DNA of 27,245 nt, from positions 1-27,245 of the forward strand of contig URNY01000013.1 of NCBI GenBank assembly GCA_900549375.1. Reading direction: 5' to 3'. The notes under the pieces are model-generated. The model searched no databases. It saw only the letters and a program-made list of their open reading frames with translations, and was not told the DNA's origin. This stretch comes from an uncultured Bacteroidales bacterium. Lineage in GTDB: Bacteria > Bacteroidota > Bacteroidia > Bacteroidales > Muribaculaceae. The stretch's first letter is position 1; the number at the start of each line of letters is the position of its first letter. Shown piece by piece: positions 8,587 to 16,658 of this stretch. The position numbers and the translations under genes were made by a program.

Positions 8587-8626
8587 AAAAGGGCAGCGAC
8601 TGAGTTTTCTTCAATCACTGCTTTTT
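8587..8626 (-). terminator. Terminator after the minus-strand integrase
   Basis: The arms 8593-8603 and 8611-8621 pair over 11 bp in the minus-strand RNA (two G.U pairs that would be A.C mismatches on the plus strand), with a 7-nt loop and then CCCTTTT. It sits 20 bp after the integrase stop, which makes it a terminator for that gene. Confidence 0.55.
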
Positions 8627-8643
8627 GTTCATAATTTAATAGA

Positions 8644-9879
8644 TTATTTATTTCCGAGGTTGAGGGTGTCGCGTATGGCATTCATATCCCGGAGGATAGA
8701 GGAGTCGAGGACGCGGGCGTAACGCTCGGTCATTTTGACGCTGGCGTGACCGAGCATCTTCGATACGTTTTTGAGGCTCACTCCTTGCGAGAGGCAGAGA
8801 GTGGCGTAAGTATGGCGGGCGGTGTGCATGGTCAGGTGCTTGTTGATTTTGCAGATGGTAGCAATCTCTTTCAGATACCGGTTCATCACCTGATTGCAGG
8901 GTATCGGAAGCAGAACACCTTTCTTGGCCGCTTTCTTGTCGCCCTGATATTTCTCAATGATGGCGAGAGGGACATCAAGCAGTGGAATGTTGCTCATCTG
9001 CTTTGTTTTCTGCCGGGGTTTGCGTATCCATTTGTTGCCGTCATTATCAGTTATGATATGGTCTTCTGTCAGTTGAGATACATCAGTAAAGGCAAGTCCC
9101 GTGAATGCCGACATCAGAAACATATCCTTGATTACTTCAAGGCGTTTACTTCCGGGATTACAGTTATATATACGGTCAACTTCTTCCAAAGTGAGAAACT
9201 CCGGTTCTGTCGGTTCCTCCCGGAATTTTATTCCGGCAAACGGATCTTTCTGAATCCAGTCGTTGGCAAGGCAACGGTTGGTTATCTTTTTCAGAGCCTT
9301 CATGTAGCGGATGAGAGTGTTCTGGCATAGGTCTTTCTCTGTCTTGAGATAAACCTCGTAAGCGCGGATTACTTCGCCCGTGAAATCAGACAGCGGGAGG
9401 TCATCAACACCATATTTGTGCTTGATGAGTTCGCCGAGGTAACGTTTCATAGTCTCATAGCGTCTCCACGTTATCTCCACAAAGTCCTTGCCGATAAGTT
9501 GCTTTGCCTCGTCGTTATGTTCCTGTATGACTTGTAGGATTGTGCGCTCCTGTTTACGCACCTGTCCGACGCCATAGAATCGCTGCTGAACAATCAGAGG
9601 ATTGATTTCAGCCCCCGTCTGCTGGAGTTCTGTAACAATCTGATGGATACGGATGCGTGCATCCTCAATGAAGCGGTTAAGGTCAACAGCTGCTGTGCTC
9701 GTGCCTTTGGCGCGTTCTTTCGACTGGTCCCACAGGTTTGGGAGGATACTTTTGCGGATATTATTCTCCACACGCTGACCGTCAACGGTGATTCGCATAG
9801 CGACTGACGCCTCGCCGTTCTTAAGCAGTTTTGCCTTTTTCAAGAAAAAGGACACACGGAAATTGGTTTTACTTCTCAT
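8644..9879 (-). CDS. Tyrosine recombinase (IntDOT-like, lacks Arg I)
   Basis: 411 residues from the ATG at 9879 (a TTG six bases upstream is also in frame). An arm-DNA-binding domain (about 1-100) and a SAM-like core-binding domain (about 110-215) precede the catalytic domain (about 225-400). Catalytic residues seen are His352, Arg355 (HTARHTYAT), His378 (LGH) and Tyr387 (ERYARV). The first catalytic arginine is absent: TGLAFTDV has Ala263 where most family members have Arg. The IntDOT recombinase of CTnDOT also lacks Arg I, with Ser there. The gene points toward the broken HAD gene, as expected for an integrase at an element end. A hairpin terminator follows it. Confidence 0.9.
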   Translation of the reverse strand: MRSKTNFRVSFFLKKAKLLKNGEASVAMRITVDGQRVENNIRKSILPNLWDQSKERAKGTSTAAVDLNRFIEDARIRIHQIVTELQQTGAEINPLIVQQRFYGVGQVRKQERTILQVIQEHNDEAKQLIGKDFVEITWRRYETMKRYLGELIKHKYGVDDLPLSDFTGEVIRAYEVYLKTEKDLCQNTLIRYMKALKKITNRCLANDWIQKDPFAGIKFREEPTEPEFLTLEEVDRIYNCNPGSKRLEVIKDMFLMSAFTGLAFTDVSQLTEDHIITDNDGNKWIRKPRQKTKQMSNIPLLDVPLAIIEKYQGDKKAAKKGVLLPIPCNQVMNRYLKEIATICKINKHLTMHTARHTYATLCLSQGVSLKNVSKMLGHASVKMTERYARVLDSSILRDMNAIRDTLNLGNK

Positions 9880-10440
9880 TACCAAAATCTTCTGTTTTGA
9901 GGTTGATGACGCGGTGGAGTAATTCGGGCATATTTATTTGCTGATAAACAATTGAAACATAACATCTAAACGCTATTCTAGTGGAGATGGTTCGGTAAGA
10001 AGATTCGCTCCACCGATTGCTCCACCAGCGTTTCAATCGTGCTATCCTATAAATATGTTGAAGAACTCCAGCCATGTCAATGTTCTTGTTAATTATCTCT
10101 TCACAGAGAGAACTAAATGAGAAGTAGGCAAGTTGCATGATAACAGCGAAATAGCATCCTCCAATTCCTGCATTGTGCCACTCTATCCACCCGGTTCGCG
10201 ATTGCTCACCCGATGGGTTGGTGGAGAATGAATGATTTACACAGCCCTATAAACGCACAAAACACCGAATATCTCTGATATTCAGTGTTTTGTATCGCCT
10301 TTCGGCTTTAGGTTGTGGTGCCAACGGCAATATAAATGTTAAATTATTATCAATCGGATTAAATTCAATTATATACTAATACACTGATATTAAGCCGAAT
10401 TAAACAATTTTCAATTTAGGCGGATAGCGGCTGTTTTAGA
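9880..10440. other. Gene-free, repeat-rich region between divergent integrases
   Basis: No convincing gene. It holds five copies of the hexamer GTGGAG/CTCCAC (9914, 9981, 10008, 10020, 10221), two of them inside a tandem repeat at 10002-10026, and a 17-bp hairpin at 10257-10293. Such short repeats could be arm-type sites for the integrase at 8644. The part from 10377 on resembles 27131-27189 (TAATACA, then AAGCCGA, then the TAGTGACTAT repeat), so it belongs to the second element. Confidence 0.5.
10257..10293. repeat. 17-bp hairpin with 3-nt loop
   Basis: 10257-10273 pairs with 10277-10293 with one C.A mismatch (a G.U pair in minus-strand RNA). No gene ends near it on either strand, so it is either a terminator left from a removed gene or a structured site used in recombination. 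Confidence 0.5.
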
Positions 10441-10444
10441 AATT

Positions 10445-10489
10445 ATAGTGACTATTGTAGTGACTATTCAGGAAAAGTCACTAACTTTG
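10445..10489 (+). promoter_or_regulatory. Integrase promoter with TAGTGACTA repeats
   Basis: Two direct copies, ATAGTGACTATT (10445-10456) and TAGTGACTATT (10458-10468), and one inverted copy, AGTCACTA (10476-10483), overlap or adjoin a TAACTTTG box (10482-10489) fitting TAnnTTTG. The integrase ATG is at 10528. This arrangement suggests repression or autoregulation of the integrase, or arm-type binding. Confidence 0.5.
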
Positions 10490-10527
10490 CAGTGTCCGAT
10501 TCATAAGGGAATCGAACCTTGGATTCT

Positions 10528-11964
10528 ATGGCAAAATCTCTTTCCCGGTTCTTCATCCGCAAGCAGGACGAGAAGAACGAAATCGCAACTCTTTTCTTTA
10601 GGGTGCAGAACAAGAAACACAAAGTTGATACGCTCTTTTCCTCTCAGATACGTGTGAATGTTGCGGAGTGGAAAGAGGCTTTGTCGTGTCCTGAAAAATG
10701 GATGCGACATCAAAGGGCGAACTTCAATCTACACGACTCTCTCAATAGGATTGAACTGGTAGTGAAGTCGGAAGTCGAGGGCATGTCTTTCGATAAGTCA
10801 CATGTTGAGGCCGAGATCCTCTCTATCGCCAATCCGAAGAAAGCAGAAGCCATAATGAAAGCTAAGCGTGAAGAGGAGGAACGGCAACGCGAGGAAGAAC
10901 GCATAAAGGAAGAGCAGGAACGTCTGATAAAGGAAGGCATCGATGCTGAACGCGCCAAAATATGGAACTTCATAGACCGATTTTGCAACGAAATCAAGAG
11001 CGGTGCCAGGCTTAATGGTCATGACAGATACGCGCCAGGCACTGTGAAGGCATGGAATAGCTTTCGGAAGCTGTATGACTTGTTTGACAGAAAGCATCGT
11101 TACACGTGGTATGATGTAGACCGTGCGTTCGTCACCAAATTCCTGAATTTTATGGAGAAGAAAGATTATATGGTGACTGCGCAGAATAAATATCTGGTCG
11201 ATCTCCGCGCAATCATCAGCTATGCCTATGCCGACGGAATACACGACAATGACCGTGCCCTACAATATTTCGCCAAGAAGAAAATTGAAGAGAAAGATAA
11301 GGCTATCGAAATCTACCTTACCGATGCGGAACTTCAGGCATTGTATGAAATGCCACTGTCCGGCAAGCAGGAAGAGGTGCGCGATATATTTCTTGTCGGG
11401 TGCTACACCTGTCAACGCGTGAGCGATTACAACGACATTGACAAGGATTGTTTCACCACTACAGCCAAAGGAACACCGGTAATACGCCTCATTCAGAAGA
11501 AAACCCGCAACGAGGTAAAGATTCCTATAATGAATCCCAACCTAAAGGCTATATGCGAAAAATACAACTACAATCTCCCTTATGTTGTTGACGTGATACT
11601 CAACCGCTACATAAAGGAGATTCTGAAGGAGTTGTCCGATAAAGTGCCCGACTTAGCCAAGATGGTAGTAACCAAACTTACTCAAAAGCAGAAGAAACTG
11701 GTGGAGGACGGCAAGCTCGTTGTCGAGCACAACGAAAAGGGAGAGGTGATAATGCCTCGCTACAAGTGCGTGACAACCCACACAGCCCGCCGTAGCGGAA
11801 TCACCAACATGTACCTAACCCACAAATACTCCATAGTCCAGATGATGCACGTCAGCGGCCACAAGACACAAAAGACCTTTATGGACTATATCAAACTCTC
11901 CTCGGACGAAATCGCCGACGAGATAGACGCAATCGCTAATGGCGCAAAATCCGAAGTATTTTGA
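10528..11964 (+). CDS. Tyrosine recombinase of the mobilizable element
   Basis: 478 residues from ATG 10528, longer than the usual 380-420. An N-terminal arm-binding domain (1-95) is followed by a strongly charged coiled coil (about 105-145, rich in KREEEERQREEE), a SAM-like domain (about 145-255) and a catalytic domain with Arg297 (TCQRVSDY), His418-Arg421 (HTARRS), His445 (SGH) and Tyr454 (FMDY). All core catalytic residues are present, unlike the neighbouring integrase at 8644. A further insertion at about 350-410 separates the catalytic halves. It lies at the head of the element and upstream of the gene array, as in recombinase-associated defence clusters, and could act on the element ends, on array junctions, or both. 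Confidence 0.88.
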   Translation: MAKSLSRFFIRKQDEKNEIATLFFRVQNKKHKVDTLFSSQIRVNVAEWKEALSCPEKWMRHQRANFNLHDSLNRIELVVKSEVEGMSFDKSHVEAEILSIANPKKAEAIMKAKREEEERQREEERIKEEQERLIKEGIDAERAKIWNFIDRFCNEIKSGARLNGHDRYAPGTVKAWNSFRKLYDLFDRKHRYTWYDVDRAFVTKFLNFMEKKDYMVTAQNKYLVDLRAIISYAYADGIHDNDRALQYFAKKKIEEKDKAIEIYLTDAELQALYEMPLSGKQEEVRDIFLVGCYTCQRVSDYNDIDKDCFTTTAKGTPVIRLIQKKTRNEVKIPIMNPNLKAICEKYNYNLPYVVDVILNRYIKEILKELSDKVPDLAKMVVTKLTQKQKKLVEDGKLVVEHNEKGEVIMPRYKCVTTHTARRSGITNMYLTHKYSIVQMMHVSGHKTQKTFMDYIKLSSDEIADEIDAIANGAKSEVF

Positions 11965-12017
11965 CTATTATTACTCGGAAACAGCTACAAATCAAAATAT
12001 AAATTGTAATTTTGAAT

Positions 12018-12992
12018 ATGGAAACAAATAATTCACAGCTCGTAATCTATCAGGCGCCGGACGGAAATATGTCGATTGATGTGACAGTTCAGAATGATAC
12101 CGTATGGCTGAGCCAAGGGCAGATGGCCGAACTCTTTGACAAAGATCAGTCAGTTATTGCCCGCCACATCTCTAATGTTTTCAAGGAAGGCGAGCTGGAG
12201 AAAGAGAGTAATATGCAAATTTTGCATAATACTCTGTCGAAGTACAAACCGACTCAGGTTTACAGCCTTGATGTTATTATCTCTGTTGGCTATCGCGTTA
12301 AATCCAAACGTGGTACTCAATTCCGCATCTGGGCAAATAAGATATTGAAGCAGTATCTTCTTCAAGGCTATGCCATAAACGAGCGGATAGCTGCACAGAA
12401 ATATGACGAGCTTAGTCAGTTGATAAAAGTGCTCGGCCGCACAATCCAAAATCAGGAAAGGCTTACGGAGGACAGCCGTTCATTGCTCGATGTTGTTGTC
12501 GATTACACATACGCCCTCGACACTCTTGACCGCTACGACTATCAGGAACTGAAGATCGAGGACACCACCGGTAAAGAGTCGTTTCATGCCACTTACGAAA
12601 ACGCCATGGAAGTCATCCGCGAGTTACATGAGAAATTCGGTGGCAGCACATTGTTCGGCAACGAGAAGGACGATTCCTTCAAAAGCTCAATCGGTCAGAT
12701 TTACCAGACCTTCGGTGGCGTTGACCTATATCCCTCAGTGGAGGAAAAAGCTGCCATGCTCCTGTACCTTGTTACCAAAAACCACTCATTCAGCGATGGC
12801 AACAAACGCATTGCCGCAACTCTATTCCTGTGGTTTCTCAACGGCAACGGCATTCTCTACAACGGAGACGGCACCAAACGCATCGCCGACAACACACTCG
12901 TTGCCCTCACCCTGATGATAGCCGAAAGCCGCACTGAGGAAAAGGACACAATGGTAAAAGTCATCGTCAACCTAATCAACAAGAACAACTGA
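12018..12992 (+). CDS. RhuM-family protein with C-terminal Fic/Doc domain
   Basis: 324 residues from ATG 12018. The N-terminal half matches the RhuM (virulence RhuM) family: TVWLSQGQMAELFDKDQS resembles a DNA-binding helix-turn-helix, and SLDVIISVGYRV is the family landmark. The C-terminal part holds a Fic/Doc motif at 256-264, HSFSDGNKR, with the catalytic His and the phosphate-binding GNKR intact. Fic domains transfer nucleotide phosphates, or in Doc a phosphate from ATP, onto proteins. No separate Phd or inhibitory-helix partner is seen next to it. It follows the integrase by 53 bp and may be a toxin-like or regulatory accessory gene. The function of such fusions is not established to my knowledge. 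Confidence 0.85.
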   Translation: METNNSQLVIYQAPDGNMSIDVTVQNDTVWLSQGQMAELFDKDQSVIARHISNVFKEGELEKESNMQILHNTLSKYKPTQVYSLDVIISVGYRVKSKRGTQFRIWANKILKQYLLQGYAINERIAAQKYDELSQLIKVLGRTIQNQERLTEDSRSLLDVVVDYTYALDTLDRYDYQELKIEDTTGKESFHATYENAMEVIRELHEKFGGSTLFGNEKDDSFKSSIGQIYQTFGGVDLYPSVEEKAAMLLYLVTKNHSFSDGNKRIAATLFLWFLNGNGILYNGDGTKRIADNTLVALTLMIAESRTEEKDTMVKVIVNLINKNN

Positions 12993-13137
12993 GGATAAGA
13001 CGAAACAACCCCCGAAATATGCACGGCTTAACGACTTCATGCCGAGGATTGACCTGTCGGTGCTGAATGATTATGTAACGGCTAATCTCCGCGCTGATTT
13101 TCATACTCGTTTGGGACATTTGTCACATCGAATGTCG
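12993..13137 (+). other. Open stretch after RhuM-Fic, possible gene remnant
   Basis: In the frame of the ATG at 13039 the segment reads protein-like from about 12994 (KYARLNDFMPRIDLSVLND) to about 13137, after which composition changes. It has no recognised family, no good start and ends near the presumed IS110 flank. It may be the tail or head of a gene broken by the insertion. Confidence 0.25.
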
Positions 13138-13139
13138 AT

Positions 13140-13410
13140 TATTAGTTGTAACTTTCCTCTAAAACGTATTTACCTTATAAGAATGTGCTATCCCCATAAA
13201 CGGACAAGAACTGAGACAAATGTACATAAACACGGGTTCCGGCAGTCATTAGACAGCGGAATATAGATATAAGATTGCTACTTTCCTCTACAAGCTTGGT
13301 TAGCTTATGCCGGTATCCAACTCCTTCCGATGCTATTGCAAATTTGCGAACTGGGCTGCGATGCACCACAAAGTTAATTACATTGCACCGGAAGGTATGT
13401 CGAATGGCCC
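13140..13410 (-). ncRNA. Structured non-coding flank of IS110, candidate bridge RNA region
   Basis: It lies directly 3' of the IS110 transposase. It contains paired blocks CCGGCA/TGCCGG (13239/13308), CCTTCCG/CGGAAGG (13323/13389), a palindrome GCAAATTTGC (13338-13347) and a repeated 11-mer ACTTTCCTCTA (13151 and 13280). IS110-family elements encode a structured bridge RNA in a non-coding end that pairs with donor and target DNA; in the IS1111 group this end lies after the transposase. The assignment is by position and structure only; the 158-bp 5' flank is the alternative site. Confidence 0.35.
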
Positions 13411-14610
13411 TCAGGCCATTTTCGATTCGAGAGATTTGAGTTGCTCCTCCAGGAGCCTCTGCTGCTCAAGTCTTTTGAGGTAGATGTCGATGAAGTCCTG
13501 CTCTTTGGAGAGCATGTGCCATATGGCGACGAGTATCTTGCGTGCGATGGCCACCTGAATTTTCATCCTGCTCTTTTTCTTGACCGTGGTCTGGACGTAG
13601 CTGAATTTTGAGAAGAAACAGTTCCGGGTTCTTGATGCGACCCATGCGATTTCAATCAGTATTTCTCTGAGATATCTGTTTCCGTGCGTCACTTTTCTGC
13701 TTTTGTAGCGACCGTTGCTGACATCGTTTCGCGGTTTGAGTCCGCACCATCCGACAAGAGATGCCGCTGTTACAAACATCTTCATGTCAACCCCTGTCTC
13801 CGCAATTATTGCCGTGGCCGCGCGTTCCTTGACTCCGGGGATGGTCTGAAGACGTCTGTACTGCTGGGGAAAGTGTTTCCCGCACAGGGCGGTGAGTTCC
13901 TTCTGGCATTCCGCCATCTGTGCCTCGATCAGGTCTATGACCGCCTTAGTCTGCCTGAAGATGATAATATCTGTATCCGAGAAGCAGCCTGTGACGGCCG
14001 CCATTATCGTCTGGCGGCCATGCTTGTTGATGGTGCGGCCATGAACCTTGGCGATCAGCTTTCCCGGATCACGCTCACCGTCGATTATGCAGGAAAGTAC
14101 CGACTGATAGCTTTTCCCCTTTATCCGGCTCACGTAGTTGCTCAGCCTGAACCCGCAGCGCTGAAGGGCCGCATCAAGCTTGTTGGTGTTGTAGGTCAGA
14201 TCTTCGTTAAGATCCATGATGCGCCGGTTGAGCTTACGCATGTCCTGGACAACGGGGCCTGGCACGAAACTGCCCTTGATAAGGTTCTTCAGAAGGCACT
14301 CGGCTATCCACTGCGCGTCCTTGATATCGCTCTTGCGGCCGGGAAGCTGCTTGATGAAGTATGGGTTCACAAGCTTGAGCTCCATTGACCCGCAAAGCTC
14401 GTTCCATACCGGCACCCAGTAGACTGCCGTGCTTTCCATGGCGGCCTCTGTGACTCCATGTTCGACCATGTCCTGACACATCTGACGGAGGTCCGGGGTA
14501 AGAACCCCATAGGTCTTCTCAAAAATAATGGTCCCATCATGCCCCATGATACACAGATAAACACTATCTTTGTGGATATCAAGGCCGGCGACTGTTCGGT
14601 TCCTGTTCAT
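13411..14610 (-). CDS. IS110-family transposase (DEDD)
   Basis: 399 residues, full length. The RuvC-like N-terminal domain has the DEDD residues Asp11 (GLDIHKDS), Glu59 (AMEST), Asp95 and Asp98 (GRKSDIKDAQW). The C-terminal Tnp domain has the helix-hairpin segment TIPGVKERAATAIIAE and the block LVGWCGLKPR to THGNRYLREIL, within which the catalytic serine lies (Ser298 or Ser304). IS110 transposases work with a bridge RNA. There is no frameshift, so it is probably active. A 7-bp hairpin (AATGGCC/GGCCATT, 13403-13420) overlaps its stop codon. Confidence 0.93.
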   Translation of the reverse strand: MNRNRTVAGLDIHKDSVYLCIMGHDGTIIFEKTYGVLTPDLRQMCQDMVEHGVTEAAMESTAVYWVPVWNELCGSMELKLVNPYFIKQLPGRKSDIKDAQWIAECLLKNLIKGSFVPGPVVQDMRKLNRRIMDLNEDLTYNTNKLDAALQRCGFRLSNYVSRIKGKSYQSVLSCIIDGERDPGKLIAKVHGRTINKHGRQTIMAAVTGCFSDTDIIIFRQTKAVIDLIEAQMAECQKELTALCGKHFPQQYRRLQTIPGVKERAATAIIAETGVDMKMFVTAASLVGWCGLKPRNDVSNGRYKSRKVTHGNRYLREILIEIAWVASRTRNCFFSKFSYVQTTVKKKSRMKIQVAIARKILVAIWHMLSKEQDFIDIYLKRLEQQRLLEEQLKSLESKMA

Positions 14611-14736
14611 ATTCTTTGAATTTAAAAATTTCCTCCAAATTACTCAAATTGTGACTTAGAGCACGCAGGAGGGAACAGGAATATAAGCGTCGGCCTTGTT
14701 TTATTCTGCCAGTGTAGAAATCTCGCTGTTTTTATG

Positions 14737-14744
14737 TAAATTTG
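14737..14744 (+). promoter_or_regulatory. Candidate promoter box of the gene array
   Basis: TAAATTTG fits the Bacteroidales TAnnTTTG -7 consensus and ends 24 bases before the first array ATG at 14769. No good TTTG -33 box is seen. The whole array runs in one direction with overlapping genes, so this may drive all of it. Confidence 0.45.
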
Positions 14745-14768
14745 CTTAATTACAGATAATAGACTCAA

Positions 14769-15170
14769 ATGAAACTGCTAAGAGCCTTATTCTACCAATA
14801 TTATTGGTGGCAGATGCGACAGGAACAGGATGGATTCTTCGTTCCTCTGTTGGCTGTGCTCAGTGTCCTGTGTCCGATTTTTGGGATAATCGGTTTTGTA
14901 ATGATTTCGGCTGATGTTACAGATATTATTGATTTGAAGAAATTTGATGTGAAAATATTAATTTCAGCCATGTTCATTCTCGAACTCGCCGCTTTATGGT
15001 GGTTGCTTTTGCGAAAGAAACGATATAGAGCGATAATCTGCGAGCATGATGTCTATAATATTTCTGTGTATCGACGACTCGCAGTGATTTATCCAATTCT
15101 ATCTGCGACACTTTTCTTTATTGGACTGTATATCGGTTATCTATATAATTCGACAGCGATAAGCCAATGA
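14769..15170 (+). CDS. Small three-pass membrane protein, array gene 1
   Basis: 133 residues with membrane segments at about 25-48, 63-81 and 105-127; no recognised family. It starts with MKLL, sharing only the first bases with the MKLTDK block of later genes. It is the first gene of the co-directional array and is separated from the next by 10 bases. In a defence-type cluster, small membrane proteins of this kind are often immunity proteins against toxins acting at the inner membrane, but this is inference from context. Confidence 0.6.
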   Translation: MKLLRALFYQYYWWQMRQEQDGFFVPLLAVLSVLCPIFGIIGFVMISADVTDIIDLKKFDVKILISAMFILELAALWWLLLRKKRYRAIICEHDVYNISVYRRLAVIYPILSATLFFIGLYIGYLYNSTAISQ

Positions 15171-15180
15171 TTATTAGCGT

Positions 15181-15894
15181 ATGAATCGCCACATCAGTAG
15201 ATTTCAGCGACAAGAATTCATAATCCTGATGATATGCTCGGCTATAATGCTTGGCATAGGAATCTATATGTTTGTGGCTGATTTCAATTCGACAAGCATC
15301 GTAACGGGATGGCGCTCCAATCCTTCCGAGCAAACTATATCATGGCAAACTCCGGTATTCGGAGCAATCGTCATGCTCATATTGGGTATTCTAATCAAAA
15401 TAGACAGGCACAAATTACCGAAAATGGACATCCAAGGCAAACGCACTTTCGTATTTGAAAAGATAACGGATTATCTGAAAGATAATGATTTCAAGAAACG
15501 AGGCAATCATTTCTTCAAAAGCAATGGTTCGATAGGTTATTGTGTGAACATTCAAAATGATAAATGGAATGATGCCAATCAAATCCGCTTCACATTGAAT
15601 GTCGGTATATTTACAGGTGCTTTTTGGCTGGAGCATGAAGATTACAAACACACAGGGATTGTACCCTCTTTCCCTAAGGAATATGAGTGTGCTATCCGGT
15701 ATAGAATCGGCGGCTTGCTTACGGTCAAAGAGGATAAATGGTACTGTATCACCTCAGGCACGGATGTCATGAAACTAAGGAGCGAAATAGAGCGCGACCT
15801 AACAGAATATATATTGCCATTCTTTGCCCGTTACAACACTGAGTCCGATGTCATACCCAATCAATTTATCTACCGGAAAGGAGGCAAGCGATGA
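15181..15894 (+). CDS. Two-pass membrane protein with DUF4304-like domain, array gene 2
   Basis: 237 residues. Two membrane segments (about 14-33 and 62-81) precede a soluble domain (about 95-228) whose pattern resembles DUF4304: FEKITDYLKDNDFKKRGNHF, then a SNGSIGYCVNIQ strand and RFTLNVGIFTG. DUF4304 proteins have no established biochemical role that I know of. The last codons (RKGGKR) contain AAAGGAGGCAAGC, which acts as a strong Shine-Dalgarno for the next gene and recurs at the end of gene 4. Overlap with the next gene is ATGA. Confidence 0.6.
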   Translation: MNRHISRFQRQEFIILMICSAIMLGIGIYMFVADFNSTSIVTGWRSNPSEQTISWQTPVFGAIVMLILGILIKIDRHKLPKMDIQGKRTFVFEKITDYLKDNDFKKRGNHFFKSNGSIGYCVNIQNDKWNDANQIRFTLNVGIFTGAFWLEHEDYKHTGIVPSFPKEYECAIRYRIGGLLTVKEDKWYCITSGTDVMKLRSEIERDLTEYILPFFARYNTESDVIPNQFIYRKGGKR

Positions 15895-16658
15895 AAAGGT
15901 GTCAGAAAATAGTATCATATTCCATTGCCATAGGCTTTGTAATAATAATTGTGCTATCTATTTGTGGTATCATTCTTATGGGATATAGCACAGCTGATCA
16001 TAGGATAAGCGATATTAAACAAAACCTTGACAGTATAATAAGCAGAATTGAATCGTATAACGTATCTAATCATACGTTGCCGGAAGCAATGTCTCAATTA
16101 AACTTTAAGCAAACTATCAACGGCTATTTATATGAGGGGAACATGGGCATAGATATTCGTTTCAGATATTATAATTTATCTGATGGCAGTTATTTGGTAG
16201 AAGTTTTCAATGAAGAGGAAGATTCTATTATAAACCAATTTTATAGTCCTGCTCATCAGTGGGAAAACGAACCGGATAATATGGTATGGTTCAAAATTGA
16301 AACAAAAGCCTATGAGTTATCCCAAATAAAGAAAATCCATGACATATTAAATCCGGTATCATCTTATAGGTTCAGCATACCTTTTACATTGGATAGCGTT
16401 ACAAGGAACGACAATATATTAAGTATATTGTCGGATATTACAATACATTGTGATTCGATCGGATATCTGACAATTAAATCTCCTGATAAGCAAACACGAA
16501 TGGAAGGCTGGACAGCATTTGATAGGTATGTATATCCTGCTGAATATTTAGGGTGTATGTTTGGAGAATGGAAATATTATGACGGTCAAGGCAATTGCTA
16601 CCGTAAGTTTTGGAACTATAAAGAAAACGACAGATTGATATATGAAACTGACCGATAA
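15891..16658 (+). CDS. Membrane-anchored protein of unknown function, array gene 3
   Basis: 255 residues: one N-terminal anchor (about 9-31, VIIIVLSICGIILMG) and a soluble domain probably in the periplasm. It is notably AT-rich compared with the mobilization genes. The C-terminal part (GEWKYYDGQGNCYRKFW) has the aromatic-rich repeat look of MORN/toxin_immunity-like strands, but I do not recognise a family. Its start overlaps gene 2 by 4 bases and follows an AAGGAGG ribosome site; its end overlaps gene 4 by 17 bases, because gene 4 starts within it with the MKLTDK block. Confidence 0.6.
   Translation: MKRCQKIVSYSIAIGFVIIIVLSICGIILMGYSTADHRISDIKQNLDSIISRIESYNVSNHTLPEAMSQLNFKQTINGYLYEGNMGIDIRFRYYNLSDGSYLVEVFNEEEDSIINQFYSPAHQWENEPDNMVWFKIETKAYELSQIKKIHDILNPVSSYRFSIPFTLDSVTRNDNILSILSDITIHCDSIGYLTIKSPDKQTRMEGWTAFDRYVYPAEYLGCMFGEWKYYDGQGNCYRKFWNYKENDRLIYETDR

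Larger units (their letters stand above)
13130..14730 (-). mobile_element. IS110-family insertion sequence (ends approximate)
   Basis: One intact DEDD transposase with non-coding flanks. The ends are not defined because IS110 elements often lack terminal inverted repeats and target duplications. The left end should lie between 12993 and 13410, the right end before the promoter box at 14737. Confidence 0.5.

Noticed and set aside
8415..8681. An 88-codon minus-strand frame across the HAD fragment
   Set aside because: It overlaps araC, the HAD fragment and the integrase terminator and has no recognisable motif.
9869..10138. An 89-codon minus-strand frame upstream of the integrase
   Set aside because: It covers the repeat-rich region and its sequence shows no domain or good start.
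13684..14388. A 234-codon plus-strand frame
   Set aside because: It is antisense to the IS110 transposase, whose DEDD residues are all present on the minus strand.
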